64,000 nucleotides of DNA from Salvia splendens. Its lineage: Eukaryota; Streptophyta; Magnoliopsida; Lamiales; Lamiaceae. Position 1 is the first letter of the stretch; every line of letters begins with the position of its first letter. Shown here piece after piece: positions 34,515-47,239 of the stretch. Location of the stretch: NCBI RefSeq assembly GCF_004379255.2, contig NC_056050.1:16919514-16983513 (forward strand), read 5' to 3'. Made by a program: the position numbers and the translations under genes. The notes below the pieces were generated by a model. It was not told the DNA's origin, did not search any database, and saw only the letters and a program-made list of their open reading frames with translations.

Positions 34515-36259
34515 ATTATATACTCTTGCGCTGAATGCACTTGGTGGGTTTATCCTATTTCTTCCTCCCATTATGTATACAACTTGACACTGTATTCTTA
34601 ATCCATGTGATTTATAGAAATATCCTACCAGTGATTATATTTTGATGATGATGAAGCGGAACTTAGACGTTTCTAAACCCAATAGGTCAATGGTTCGAGC
34701 TTGGGTAAATGAGGAGTCATTATTGAAGCCTCCCATACCAACATCATAATAGAATGTTCGATTGAATAGCAGATCAAGTCTCAGCGTTTTTATCGTTTGC
34801 TAATTGTTAATTTTGAGCCTAATTTTAGTTGACTCCAAATAATACCATATGGCATCCGAGCCAACTCATTTTATTATTGACAGCCGAGTGTGTGACATGG
34901 AGACCGATTCGATCACACTCTCTAACCATCCCCACATATTTCAGAACCTCGCACACACTCTATCCCTTAGCCGGAGACCAATACGCATGGACCACTTGAA
35001 ACATGATAGTACATGACTATACAATGAAGAAGGATGACGGACGACCATGATAAGTGGAAGATGATCAACGGCTAGAAATGAAGCGATTATAACACAATGG
35101 TTTAGAGGAGTTAAGTCTAGAAGATTATCAGTTGTGCAATCTCATATATAAATAGCAATGTAATTCCTTTCAATAACCAACCAATGAAATGAAATATAGC
35201 TTTGCCCTCTTATCTCTCTCAATATTCTGTAACTGCCTGTGAGCATCTCCGGTCATATCCCAGCTGCCCTAGTCAGTACCAAAATAGTACCTCCCTATGG
35301 ATCATACTAATAATGGTCATGCAATAACAAGTAGAATTCGAAAGAGTACGATTAAATAGATGAGAGATTTATTAATAATCAGTAGTTGAAGTGTTAGGGG
35401 TGGCGTAAACATCAAGAACAATAATGAGAATAAAGTTTTTTTTTAGTATAGTTAAAGGTATATCCCCATAAATGTAAACTCTTACAATAAAACCTTAAAA
35501 CTCTTTGGGTCATAAAATGGTTTTGATTAATTGAAAGAACAAATAAATAACATAAATTTAATAGATAATTCTATTATCGATTATGAGGGTTGTAACTCCT
35601 AACAACATATGACATTTGAAACGACATGTGTTTTAATGTATAATTGACAAAGTAAGAGAGATAGAAAGAAAAAGTGATTGGAATAAAGAGAGAAAAAAGT
35701 TTCTTTAAAATAGAAGTGGTCTATTTTTATGGGACATCCTAAAAATGTAAATGTGTTCAATTTTTACGGGAGGGATGAGATGTAGTCCATTCTTGGTCTG
35801 GTATTGTTACACATCTTTCAAATGTTGCAACAAACCACAGAACATTCATTTTTTTGTCAGATATTAGAAACAAGAATAGATAAAGTTAAATCATATTTTG
35901 AACATTAAATCATTCAACTATCTATCACATAGTCAAAGTACCTTTCGAAGTTAAAAAAGTAATCAAAATAACATTAAATCTAATTACTTTAAACTAGAAT
36001 TTCTAAATACACTTAAACAATCACAAGATAAAATATGCTCAAACTAGAAAATTCCTTGTGGAGATTTCTGTCGACCTTAAGCTTCATCGGATTCTTGTTT
36101 GACTTGATTAACTCCCAAAGCTCCCATATGATGTTAGTACAACTAGATTAGAAAATACGAAGGGATAACAGATCTTAATGGATCATAATAATAAATCCTA
36201 CTGGATTACATTAATTAATATGCCCTATGGTCGAAGAGAGAACTTGGCGATCTGCTCAC
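34515..36259. other. Intergenic DNA with a possible decayed LTR-element fragment
   Basis: The first ~110 bp is the likely 3' UTR of the EF-hand gene. At 34850-34862, tggcatccgagcc differs from the tRNA-Met primer site by two bases. A TATA-like run with polyadenylation-like sequence (catatataaatagcaatg, about 35142) lies further on, so an old small LTR element is possible. No reading frame was recognised. A MITE-like stretch lies at about 35610-35790. Confidence 0.3.
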
Positions 36260-36264
36260 TCGTG

Positions 36265-37162
36265 TGTAAGAATATTTATATTCTTATATGACCTATGTGT
36301 CTATCGGTTTAATTATAAGGATCAAGTTCATATTAAATGTTATAGATTCTAATATAATAGACGATACCTTGATGGATCGGTTTCGATTAAAGAATTAGAA
36401 TCGGGTGTATTGATAACCCTCCGCTCTTACCTCTGAAATAAGTATATTATGATATTATATATCATAATTATATATAAGTATATATGAATGGTTCATTAAT
36501 ATATATATATGTACGAAAGATCTTATTATATGTATATATATAATAAAGTAATGATTGTACATATATACTATATGTGTGACGTGAATTCAAATTATATGGT
36601 GCAAATAAAGTTGGTTAAGTGGCAGTTAATTAGGATTATGGAAGTGGTTAATTCCTTTAGTAACTTCCATAATTGAAAAGGTGTGTCTATTCATTTGTTT
36701 AGCAAATTAAAGAGACACGTCCTTTTGAGGAATGCCGTGGTGATGTCTATATATACACACACGATTTTCAATATTTCATGATATATGAAAAACACATGCA
36801 TGATGGTAAAAATACATGCACTAAAGTTTGTTTTGCATACATATAGAAAAGGAATACACGAATACGCAAAAATAGTTGTATTGCGTATTCACATATATAT
36901 TTTCGGTCTTGATTCTTTATCCATCAAAAGAATCATTAAAGGCTTGAGGTCAAAGAGGGGATAACATCAATTAGAGATTTCAGTCGAAAGACAGAATAAA
37001 CATCAAATGGTGGATTCAACCTCTACATCAAATGAAGAAAGCATGGATGGAGGTTGGTGATTTTATCTCCACTTTATAGTATAAATGTTATGGTTGAATT
37101 AATTCAAATCTAGAATTAGATTTCATTATCGAAATCATTAAAGCATAGAAATATGGCTTACA
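36265..37162 (+). repeat. 5' LTR of copia element C
   Basis: 898 bp, tgtaagaat..ggcttaca. It contains (AT)n runs near 36440-36575 and a TATA-like stretch (gatgtctatatatacacaca, about 36742). It is nearly identical to 41928-42829. Confidence 0.93.
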
Positions 37163-37799
37163 GTTGGTATCAGAGCCAATCTAGATTTGGTTAATTCACC
37201 ATTTATGTGATTTCAAAATCAAAATTTGAATGGCCTTGGATTTTTCGGTTTTGGTTAATATGCTTCCGCTTGTGTGTTGGGTAATTGTTTTATGAAATGT
37301 TAAAAACAATATAAGGATATTCTACCCATTAAAGATTTTAATATTTAAATAATATATAACTTGTTTATCACCAAAGTGGTCTTGTTATATTGCATTTATT
37401 TATTAAAAATGATAAATGATGATTAATTGATCATGATTATAGGGATGCTATAAATGACATAAGAGTTTGATTGATCAATTATTTTATTATCTATATGCTA
37501 GGAGATCACCCAAAGGTGGATCATTGTATATAGTTAATAAATACGAAGTGGATTAATCATTTATTCATGTGTCATTTAGTATGTACACCCAAAGGCAACA
37601 TGCTTATTTGATATATGTTTAGTTTGATTAATTGTTAAAGTATATATTTAGCATCGCTGAAAGTACATGTGCTTAAGTATTACCCAAAGGTTACTTGAAT
37701 GCATGTTATTTAAAGTTTTATTACTGTTTATGAATCTGTGTTAAAGATCTCAAGCACGTATAGATAAGCATGTATAAATGTTGCAGCTTTATAAAATAT

Positions 37800-40700
37800 G
37801 TATGCATATGCTAACTCTGTCATTAAATTAATGGGCAAAAATTATGGAGAATGGTCTGAATAGATCCGGCTAACGCTGGGTGTAAAGATATTGGACCATG
37901 TCATACTAACGGAAGAGTAATCCTCAACCATTATAGATATCACTCTGTAAATAAAAATCTCAATGTGAGACTTGAGAGTGATCAAACAGGTTGACCCTTA
38001 TGAGAATGATGATGGCAGAAAATTTAAAGTCATCTTTGCCCATGACAGAAATGCAAGGGAATTCATTAAGAAAATTAAAGAGTATTTTCAATCGGGTTTG
38101 GCTGATAAGTCAATTGTAGGAAGCATAATGCATGAGCTGACTACAAAGAAGTTTGACTGGTCTCAGTAAATTACGATCATGTGACAAACATGTTTTGCTT
38201 GGCAGTAAAGTTAAAGACCTTGAGAATGGAGGTTCTTGAGCAAATCTCAGCCCAAATTTATCATGAACTCCCTACATGTTGAATTTAGCCAGTTCCAGGT
38301 GAATTATTACACCATTAAAGATAAATGGGACGTTTAAAGAATCAAAGGCTATGTTAGTTTAAAAGGAAGGGAGATTAAAGAAGATAAATTATAAAATTAC
38401 GAATCTCATAGTTCTTGGAGGTGTTGGCACCAGTAAAGAAAACCAAGTAAGAAAGAAAGAAAAAAAAAAGAGGAAGGATTAACCTTTTCTGAAGGGTACG
38501 GAAAAGTAAATCCATAAGGAAAAGAAGTATTTCATTTGCAAGTAAATAGAACACTTCTTGAAAGTTTTTTTCCGAAAAGGAAGGCTTGTTCGATAAGAAA
38601 ATTAAACATAACGGTTTTGTTTACTTTGATTTAAATCATATCGAAAAGCCTAGTGATACTTGGTGGTTAAGTTTTGGTGCTATATTTCATATGTCTCATA
38701 TTAAACATCGATTTAGTTCAATCCAATTTATAAAAGGAGTTGAACAATATTTGTTCATGGAAAACATGACGAAAGCATTGAATAGAGGCATTGAGACTTA
38801 CAGATTGATCTTAGACATCGAATGTCATTTAGATCTTAAAGATTATATCTATGAGCCTGAATATGCTATAACTCTTGTTTTCGTAAGTAGATTGGATAAC
38901 TTAAGTTTTAATAACAAGATTGGATATGGTGTATCTACATCGTACCGAAATGATTACTATGATGGTAATGGTACATTATTTGATTCACTTAATAGATACA
39001 ATCTTGATGCAAAGTTTTCTGAATCCTTATTTAATATGCGTTAAATGTTTTTTCGTCAAGTAAAAGTTTGGCGTTCTTGTGGCTAAAGATTAGGTTCTAT
39101 TTCCAAATAAAGGATTATGAGGTTGGTACAGTATGAAAGTTTTCCTCAAAATTGGAATTTAGCATCCTAAGATATGTGTATAGATTGCATTAAAGGGAAG
39201 CAAACTAAACACATTATAAGGAAATCAGCCACGTGAAGCACTCAGCTTATTATGTTAATACATACTATAAATGTGGTTTTTTGATACTCCTTCTTGGGTT
39301 GGTAAGAAATACTTCTATCATCTTTATTGACGATTACTCACATTATAGAATAAATGTCTACTGCATGAAAGATCCAAGTCAGTGAATATCCTAAAGGTAT
39401 TCGTTGACAAGATGGATGGCAGTTAGATGGAAAAGTTAAAGTTGTGAGATCGGATAAAGTTGTAGAGTTTATGTATTTGTAAAGTTACTCGAAGTAGAGG
39501 CATTTGTGCATGATATACAATGCCTAATACTCTAAAACGGAAAGGTGGAATCGTACTTTAAGGAAAATGGTTAGATTTATGTTAAGTTGTTGTATTTTAC
39601 CCTGTTTATTGTGGATTTATGCTTTAAAGACTACTTATATGCTTAATCATGTTCCTAGTAAGACAGTTCCTAAAACTAATTTTGAACTGTGGATGGAAAG
39701 GGAACTTAGCTTAAGACATATTCGTATTTGAGGTTGTCGAGCATAAGTAATGTTATATATGATCCACATGAAAAGATTCTTGGTTCAAGGATTGTCAGCA
39801 AATTATTTATTGGCTATCCAGAAAATCGAAGGGGTACACATTTATTATTCTAACCATAGTACGAGAATGCGGGAAATGCTAGGTTCATTGAAAATGTTGA
39901 AAACTAGTGGGAGTGGTGAAACCAGAAAGGTGGATATTCAAAAGTCCATAACAAGTTTCATCCACAAGTTATTGCGCCTAAGGTTGTTGTTTTTATTGTA
40001 TCACAGTCAATAGCCACAATAGAACAACATGATGATGTGTAAAACCCACTAACCAAAAATGAAGTAAATGAACTTGTCACGATTCAAGAAAATAATAGTG
40101 ATCCACAATAAATATTGAGGCGATTAGTAAGGAAAATATATCGTTTCAAATGATTATGGTTTACACTATTAAAAGTGAATGTGACATAAGGCGTGGTAAA
40201 TATTCACTCATTCTAACAAGCCATGAAAAGTGACAATTCTTTAAGAATTAATTTGGCTAGGTAAGCTCATCATGATCTCGAGCTTAATCAAAATGGATGA
40301 GAAAATCACCTTTATGAATGGAGGAAATTATAGAGAAAATAGATACGAACCAACCTGAAGGATTCTTGATCACTTGAAAAGGAAAATTAGTGTGTAAGCT
40401 GAGTAAGTCAATATATGGACTAAAAATAAGCTTCCTGGAAATGGTATTTGAAAGTTTAATTATACCATTGCGTCATATGATTTGTAGAGACCATTATTGA
40501 TCGATGTATCTATGTAAAAATCAGTGGGAGCAAGTTTATAAGTATGTCTTTTATGTTGATAATATTTTGCTTGTTGCAAGTGACATGGGTATGTTACATG
40601 ATCTTAACAAATAATATCTCTCTATAAGGATTGCTCCAATTCAGAAGGGAGACAAGTTCGGTAAAATGAAATGTCTTAAAAGTGAATTGGAGCATAAGGA

Positions 40701-41530
40701 TTTTGAAATGAAGATATGAGTGAGACATCTTATGTGATCGAAATAGAAATATTTTAAGTTAGATCGCAAGGATTGTTGAATTTGTCTCATAAATGATATA
40801 TCAATAAAATTTGGAGAGATATAGAATGAAAAATTGCTCTATAAAGAAAACTCAAATTCAGAAAGGAGACAATGTCTTAAAATAGAATTGGAGCGTAAAG
40901 AAATGGAAAGAATTCCATATGCATCAGTGGTTGGGAGTTTGAACTATGTTCAAACATGTATGCGACCGAATATTACATTATTGTTGGTATGTTGGGTCGA
41001 TATCAAAGTAATCCCGAAAGGATCACTGGAAAGCTGCAATGAAAGTCCTCAGGTACTTGCAAGGCACCAAAGAGAACATGCTTATGAAAAGGGGATCCGA
41101 TGACATAAAAGTCATTGGATATTCAGATTCAGACTGTGCCGAATGCGTCAATGGTAGAAAATTGATGTTTGGCTATTTGTTCCTTTAAGTCGTGGGAGCA
41201 ATATTATGGAAAAGTGGAAAATAGTTTGTCATTGCTATTTCCACTATGAAAGTTGAATTTTGACATGCTTTGAGGTCAAGGTTCGTGAAAAGTTATTGCG
41301 AAATTTAATCTTGGGACTTGGGATTGTTAACATTATAGCCAAGCTGCTGAGAATGTATGGGATAATTTCGCAAATATCTTCTTCACAAAGGAAGATAAGT
41401 ACATGAAAGGTGATTAACATATAAAGTTGAAGTATTTGTCTGTAAAGGAAGAAGTACAGAAACATAAAGTGTCTGTTGAGCATATAAGGACAAATATAAT
41501 TAGAGCGGATCCGTTAAATAAAGGATTATC
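37800..41530 (+). pseudogene. Decayed gag-pol of copia element C
   Basis: Fragments follow the copia order. A gag piece (VGSIMHELTTKKFDWSQ, about 38115-38165) is followed by a second gag piece with 'FQVNYYTIKDKW' (about 38295). The protease region (about 38660-38700) reads WWLSFGAIFHM, where the catalytic Asp of WWxDSGA has been lost. Next come a pre-integrase block (about 38740-39040), integrase pieces (CIKGKQTKH near 39188; NHVPSKTVPKTNFELWM near 39648), reverse-transcriptase scraps and an RNase H end (RADPLNKGLSPK near 41502). The zinc knuckle is degraded (KKYFICK, about 38523). There are many stops and shifts throughout; the longest open piece is 38586-39044. It cannot encode any working protein. 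Confidence 0.9.
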
Positions 41531-41927
41531 ACCCAAATGTTTATTGGCCATGAAAAACATATGGGTATTATAGAGAAAGCCTTGCTACGTGAATTATATT
41601 GTGCTCATAAGGTGTAAGACACTTGGAATTCAATTAAAGTTGTGTTTCTGTTTATTAAATATGTTATCATTATAGTATGTATACATTATGGTTTTGGATA
41701 ACATATGATACATTGAGAATAAAGGATCATCTCAATGAAAGGACAATATAAAGTTAGAATTAGTTTGTGATACATGGAAGGGATCATGTCGCTTAATGAT
41801 GTGTGACCGCCATGATTCGACTGATTCTAATTTTATCACGGTATTTAAAGTATATGTTGAACTTGATATAAAAGTGCGCATTATGGTTATTAAACTGTCA
41901 AGACGACACAAAGGTCAAGTGGGAGAA

Positions 41928-42829
41928 TGTAAGAATATTTATATTCTTATATGACCTATGTGTCTATCGGTTTAATTATAAGGATCAAGTTCATATTAAA
42001 TGTTATAGATTCTAATATAATAGACGATACCTTGATGGATCGATTTCGATTAAAGAATTAGAATCGGGTGTATTGATAACCCTCCGCTCTTACCTCTGAA
42101 ATAAGTATATTATGATATTATATATCATAATTATATATAAGTATATATGAATGGTTCATTAATATATATATATATATGTACGAAAGATCTTATTATATGT
42201 ATATATATAATAAAGTAATGATTGTACATATATACTATATGTGTGACGTGAATTCAAATTATATGGTGCAAATAAAGTTGGTTAAGTGGCAGTTAATTAG
42301 GATTATGGAAGTGGTTAATTCCTTTAGTAACTTCCATAATTGAAAAGGTGTGTCTATTCATTTGTTTAGCAAATTAAAGAGACACGTCCTTTTGAGGAAT
42401 GCCGTGGTGATGTCTATATATACACACACGATTTTCAATATTTCATGATATATGAAAAACACATGCATGATGGTAAAAATACATGCACTAAAGTTTGTTT
42501 TGCATACATATAGAAAAGGAATACACGAATACGCAAAAATAGTTGTATTGCGTATTCACATATATATTTTCGGTCTTGATTCTTTATCCATCAAAAGAAT
42601 CATTAAAGGCTTGAGGTCAAAGAGGGGATAACATCAATTAGAGATTTCAGTCGAAAGACAGAATAAACATCAAATGGTGGATTCAACCTCTACATCAAAT
42701 GAAGAAAGCATGGATGGAGGTTGGTGATTTTATCTCCACTTTATAGTATAAATGTTATGGTTGAATTAATTCAAATCTAGAATTAGATTTCATTATCGAA
42801 ATCATTAAAGCATAGAAATATGGCTTACA
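41928..42829 (+). repeat. 3' LTR of copia element C
   Basis: 902 bp, beginning directly after the polypurine tract. It is four bases longer than the 5' LTR because of an (AT)n run, and has a substitution (gatcgattt versus gatcggttt). Confidence 0.93.
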
Positions 42830-42999
42830 TCGTGCACTACCTCACACAGTTTTTGTAGAACGGTTATAACTCTCTCTTATCGTACTCCGACTGAGGCGTG
42901 CGATATAAGTTTTTTCCGAAGATGAAAACAATAGTGGTCTTGAAAGTCTGATTAGAATTCATCATGTTTAGTTATTAATCCTTCAAAACTCAGGAAAGT

Positions 43000-43345
43000 G
43001 TAGTGTTTGGCCGAGGACATTCTTGTTTCTCATGTGGTTTTGATGGTTGAGACCTGGGGATCAGCATGTAGAGAGGATACCGGGGAAATGGCCCATTTTC
43101 GCTCTCGAGCACAAATGAAAATGTTTCAAGCAAAAACCGATGCCACATTGAGAGTTTCAAGTAGGTGTGGTGTGATTTGGTGTATCTGAAGTTTCACCCA
43201 TATCACCAATCCACCTTGTTCCGAGCTCAGAGCCGCAAGCATGCACCATGCTACTTTGGGCCACTCGAAATCGTAGCCCGACTGAGTCCATCGCCTACAT
43301 TTACCAATGGAATCAAACATCTAGTCTTTCTCTCAGCAGAGACGA
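43000..43345 (+). pseudogene. Ty3/gypsy integrase C-terminal fragment
   Basis: Reading the plus strand, AHFRSRAQMKMFQAKTDATLR (about 43090-43160) and, after a frame change, VYLKFHPYHQSTLF then RKHAPCYFGPLEIVARLS (about 43183-43290) match the end of gypsy integrases (consensus VGDxVYLKLxPYRQ.., KLAxRYFGPYxVxxRIG). One frameshift and many substitutions; no LTR was seen with it. It resembles the fragment in ARPC2A intron 3 and may belong to the same family. Confidence 0.65.
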
Positions 43346-43653
43346 AGCCAGGATTTTCATGTTTGGGGTCCAAATTACATTAGTTGTTAAAGGGTATTTT
43401 CGATATCATAATCGTAAAAAACAGATGCGAGGGACTAGGAGAAAAATGAATAATGGATGAGAAATATTTAGTGGACAACTTAGTAAAAATATAGAGATAT
43501 ATAAACAATAAACTCTGTTATTAAAAGCAGTATCACCGTCAGCAACAATAGACAATATTGGGAAAAAGATCATAGGTAATTTATTTTTCCTACAAAATTT
43601 TTAAAATTAGGAAAACAATAAAAACAAACAAGTGAAATGGTATTTGCATCAAC

Positions 43654-44047
43654 GGTTAGAAGTTTGGACTTCCATATGACTAATTTAATGTGTATGTTGT
43701 CCAATTAAAGTGATTCAATAAGAATTAAAGTTTGGGATAAATGGTATTTATTTGTTATGGAAATAAGTGTAGATACCATATGTGATTTTCTATTTGTTGA
43801 GAGACCGAATAGGAAAAAATAAAGGGTCTTATATTTATATAAATATGGTTATGGTTCCCAAAGCAATCTATTGTGAAGAACGTCTCTGATCGTCTGGAAG
43901 ATCCATAACCGCTGCAAAGCAATCCCGCCGTTCAATTTTAGATGGATCAAGGTACGCTTCTGCTTTACAGTATCTGCTCCTTCTCCATCGTTCTTGGTTA
44001 ATCATCATAGAAATGTTTATGCAATTGTTCACTCAATTATTCTAACA
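43654..44047 (+). repeat. 5' LTR of copia element D
   Basis: 394 bp. It has a TATA-like run (tatttatataaatatgg, about 43832) and the usual 3' end attctaaca. The first base of the TG terminus has mutated (ggttaga). The first 95 bp match 49241-49336, except that the 3' copy has a small insertion (actatctttcag). Confidence 0.75.
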
Positions 44048-44557
44048 AGTAGTATAAGAGCCACACTTTTGATGATTCTCTTTTAAGTTTTATGTTCTTG
44101 ATATTTGAACTTGTGAAGAATTCGCAATTCTTAAAAAAAATCAAGTATGAATTTTTTTTATGATGTGTGAATCCTTCAGGAATAATTGGTTCATAAACTT
44201 ATGATATCTTTCATGATTTTTGGTTTCGGCAATTGTCGAAGTTTTGGTTTGATATGAAAATTCTTTATGAATATATGGAATGCTTTCTTATCGATAATTG
44301 AAAGGTTATATTGTGGTTTTACATTATTCAGTACATGTTTATCGAGAGAAATGTTTGGGTATTTTGAGAATTGAATCAACTGATGTTCGGTAAATTAATA
44401 TGTATTGAGGTTGTATATTATATTTGTTGAGGTTTAGTTTTATTCTATTTAGATGAAATCTTGTGTTTCCATATCTATGCATATATATACTACTTCATTT
44501 ATCTAAATAGAATTCTTGTGTTTCCATATTTATGCATATATATACTACTTCATTTAT

Positions 44558-44794
44558 CCTAGAAAATTTGTCACTTATTTACTTTATCGTCCGTCCCTAA
44601 AAATTGTCACATTTCATTTTTTCCATTTTTGGTAGTGAAGCACACATTCCACTAACTCATTCTCACTCACATTTTATTATAAAACTAATATATAAAAGTA
44701 GTACCCACGTGCTACTAACTTTTTTCAACTCATTTCTATTACATTTTTTAAAACTCGTATCGGATTAAATGGTGCCAAATTATTAGGGACGAAG
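44558..44794. repeat. MITE remnant within copia element D
   Basis: It runs from 'cctagaaaatttgtcac' with 'cgtccgtccctaaaaattg' to 'attagggacgaag', with the usual inner blocks (cattccactaactcattctc, aaactcgtatcgg). It directly abuts the gypsy-type LTR that starts at 44795. Confidence 0.6.
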
Positions 44795-47098
44795 TGTAAC
44801 ATCCCTAACCTGAACTTACATTATTTAGTAAAATTTTTAACTCATTTGTACAATAAAAGATATTATAGAGGTATCAAGTGCATATGTAGAAGTTAAATTT
44901 TCGTATATTATGAGTTAATAGTAAATTAAAATAATGTATATATGATATGAATATTTTTTTAGTTTTAAAGATAAAGTTGGAAGTGTATATAGTACTAGTA
45001 ATATATGTAGTTGTCCAACTTATAGATAAAGTTAAATAAAGTTATAATATTTAAATATAAATACATGGTAATGTATAGTGACATTATATATAATGTGATA
45101 TCTTGTATATATGTATAATGGCGTAGGAATATTATGGGTGTGAATGAGATTTGTGTAAATTATTTAGCATATTAATTATATAGTACATGACTGTTCACAA
45201 ATTTTGGCATACTTTTATTTAATAAAGTATGCATGGAAAATGTAAAAGAGTAGTATAAATGCTACGTGTAGCTATCTCCATAAATCTCATAAGTCGGCTA
45301 AGCAAGGAAAGAGAAATATCTCATGGAAAGGGGGCAAGGGTTAGAGAACTTTTAAGGAAAAAAAAGGAGAAAGAATCGAAGGAAAGAAACAAGGAAAATT
45401 TGAAGGATAGTTAGATGATTAGTGGATCAAGAACCAAAGAGTGGGAAGAGGAATCACCCGCCTGGCTTGAATATTCGTTTAATGAGGTGTGTATAAATCA
45501 TATTTTTAATTTTACATGTGTTATATGGTTGATTGCTATGTATTAAATTGGACTCAATGTTTGGATTGTATAATGTGAACCTAATATTGTTATATATTAT
45601 TTGGAATTATTTTGTGGAATATGATATGAATATGTGATTGGTGCAATAGATATGTCAGTGGTGTAATTGATATATTTTATATGGCATTAGAAATATGAAT
45701 CATTGGATTAAAGAGGATCTGTGACGATGTTGCCCTGGATCTGAAATCACAATGGACATATTGGGACCTTTGAGTCAAATCATAATAGGACCTACGGGTC
45801 AAATCATATTGGGACCTACGGGTCAATTTAGTGGGACCTCGGGTCAAATCATAGTGGGACCTACGAGTCAAATCATATTGGGACCTTCGGGTCAATCACA
45901 GTGGGACCTACGAGTCAAATCATATTGGGACCTTCGGGTCAATCACAGTGGGACCTTCAGGTCAAATCATATTGGCATATTGGAAATCTCGGGCAGATAC
46001 CAGGCTTGATTTGTCACAGGATAATAAACTGGATAGAGATGCATATGCATATGGATATGAATATGTTTGATATTTATTACTCCTGGTTATATGTATTGGT
46101 TAAAGAATATGTTTGATATAAGTGATGCAAAAATTAAAGGTAAGGTTTATGTACACTAAATTGTGGTTGTATAAACCACTGATATTTTTTAGTAGTATTT
46201 TATAATTGCAAAAGTTTATGTTAGAGGAGTTGGGGGTGACATTTAAGTTGTATTAGAGCAGGAAAATGATCTCATTGGGATAGTTTGCATTTGGCCATAT
46301 CATGTGAAACATGTAAGTCCTAAATTCTATTAGTATTTGATATCATGTGAAACATGTATGTCATAAATTCTATTAGTATTTAATGATGTGAGCTCAGTCA
46401 ATTATGAATTTTGAGGACAAAATTTTTAAAGGGGGGAAGAATTGTAACATCTCTAAAGCAAGCTTACATTATTTGGTAAAACATTTTAGTCATTTGTACA
46501 ATGAAAGATATTATAGAGGTATCAAGTGCATATATAGAAGTTAACTTTTCGTATATTATGAGTTAATAGTAAATTAAATTAATGTATATATGATATGGAT
46601 ATTTTTTTTAGTTTTAAAGATAAAGTTGGAAGTGTATATAGTACTTGTAATATACGTAGTTGTCCAAATTATAGATAAAGTTATAATATTTAAATATGAA
46701 TACATGGTAATGTATAGTGACATATATAATGTGATATCTTGTATATATGTATAATGGCGTAGGAATATTATGGGTGTGAATGAGATTTGTGTAAATTATT
46801 TAGCATATAATTATATAGTACATGACTGTTCACAAATTTTGGCATACTTTTATTTAATGAAGTATGCATGGAAAATGTAAAAGAGTAGTATAAATGCTAC
46901 GTGTAGCTATCTCCATAAATCTCATAAGTCGGCTAAGCGAGGAAAGAGAAATATCTCATGGAAAGGGGGTAGAGGGTGAAGATAGCAAAAAAAATATAGA
47001 GGGTAAGGGTTAGAGAACTTTTAAGGAAAAAAAGAGAGAATCGAAGGAAAGAAACAAGGAAAATTAAATTTGAAGGATAGTTAGATGATTAGTGGATC
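44795..47098 (+). mobile_element. Short, internally deleted Ty3/gypsy-type element E
   Basis: Two long direct repeats begin tgtaacatc(c/t)ct at 44795 and 46443 and stay alignable to about 45427 and 47098. They are LTR copies that differ by several indels. The second copy is preceded by attttgaggacaaaatttttaaaggggggaag (46412-46440), the characteristic end of a gypsy polyprotein plus polypurine tract. The interval between the copies is only about 1 kb and has no pol, so the element is a deletion derivative or non-autonomous. The 3' LTR is truncated where copia D sequence resumes. The true LTR length and the superfamily lineage are uncertain. Confidence 0.7.
45763..45973 (+). repeat. Tandem repeat of about nine 22-25-bp units
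   Basis: Units of the form gggacctacgggtcaaatcatatt follow one another about nine times, with lengths of 22-25 bp and small changes (ttcgg, tacga, cagt variants). It lies in the interior, or the LTR tail, of element E. Confidence 0.88.
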
Positions 47099-47233
47099 GC
47101 CTAGCATGAATGGTTGTCACTGAGAGATGAGATATAACTCTTACGGATATGTGAAGGATAGTTAGATGATTAGTGGATCGCCTAGCATGAATGGTTGTCA
47201 CTGAAAGATGAGATATAACTCTTACGGATATGT
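47072..47233. repeat. 81-bp tandem duplication across the element E / element D junction
   Basis: The unit 47072-47152 (gaaggatagttagatg..acggatatgt) is repeated at 47153-47233 with one visible change (gagagatgag versus gaaagatgag). Its first part is gypsy LTR and the rest belongs to the copia sequence downstream, so the duplication happened after the two were joined. Confidence 0.85.
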
Positions 47234-47239
47234 GAAGTA

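Larger units (their letters stand above)
36260..42834 (+). mobile_element. Ty1/copia element C, intact LTRs and target duplication, decayed interior
   Basis: The element is 36265-42829, flanked by a 5-bp duplication tcgtg (36260-36264 and 42830-42834). The 5' LTR is 36265-37162 (898 bp). The primer site tggtatcagagcc is at 37165-37177 and complements initiator tRNA-Met. A polypurine tract (aagtgggagaa) lies at 41917-41927, and the 3' LTR is 41928-42829 (902 bp). The LTRs begin tgtaagaat and end ggcttaca. They differ by a dinucleotide-run length near 36505/42165 and one or a few substitutions. All cis signals are intact while gag-pol is full of stops. Confidence 0.95.
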
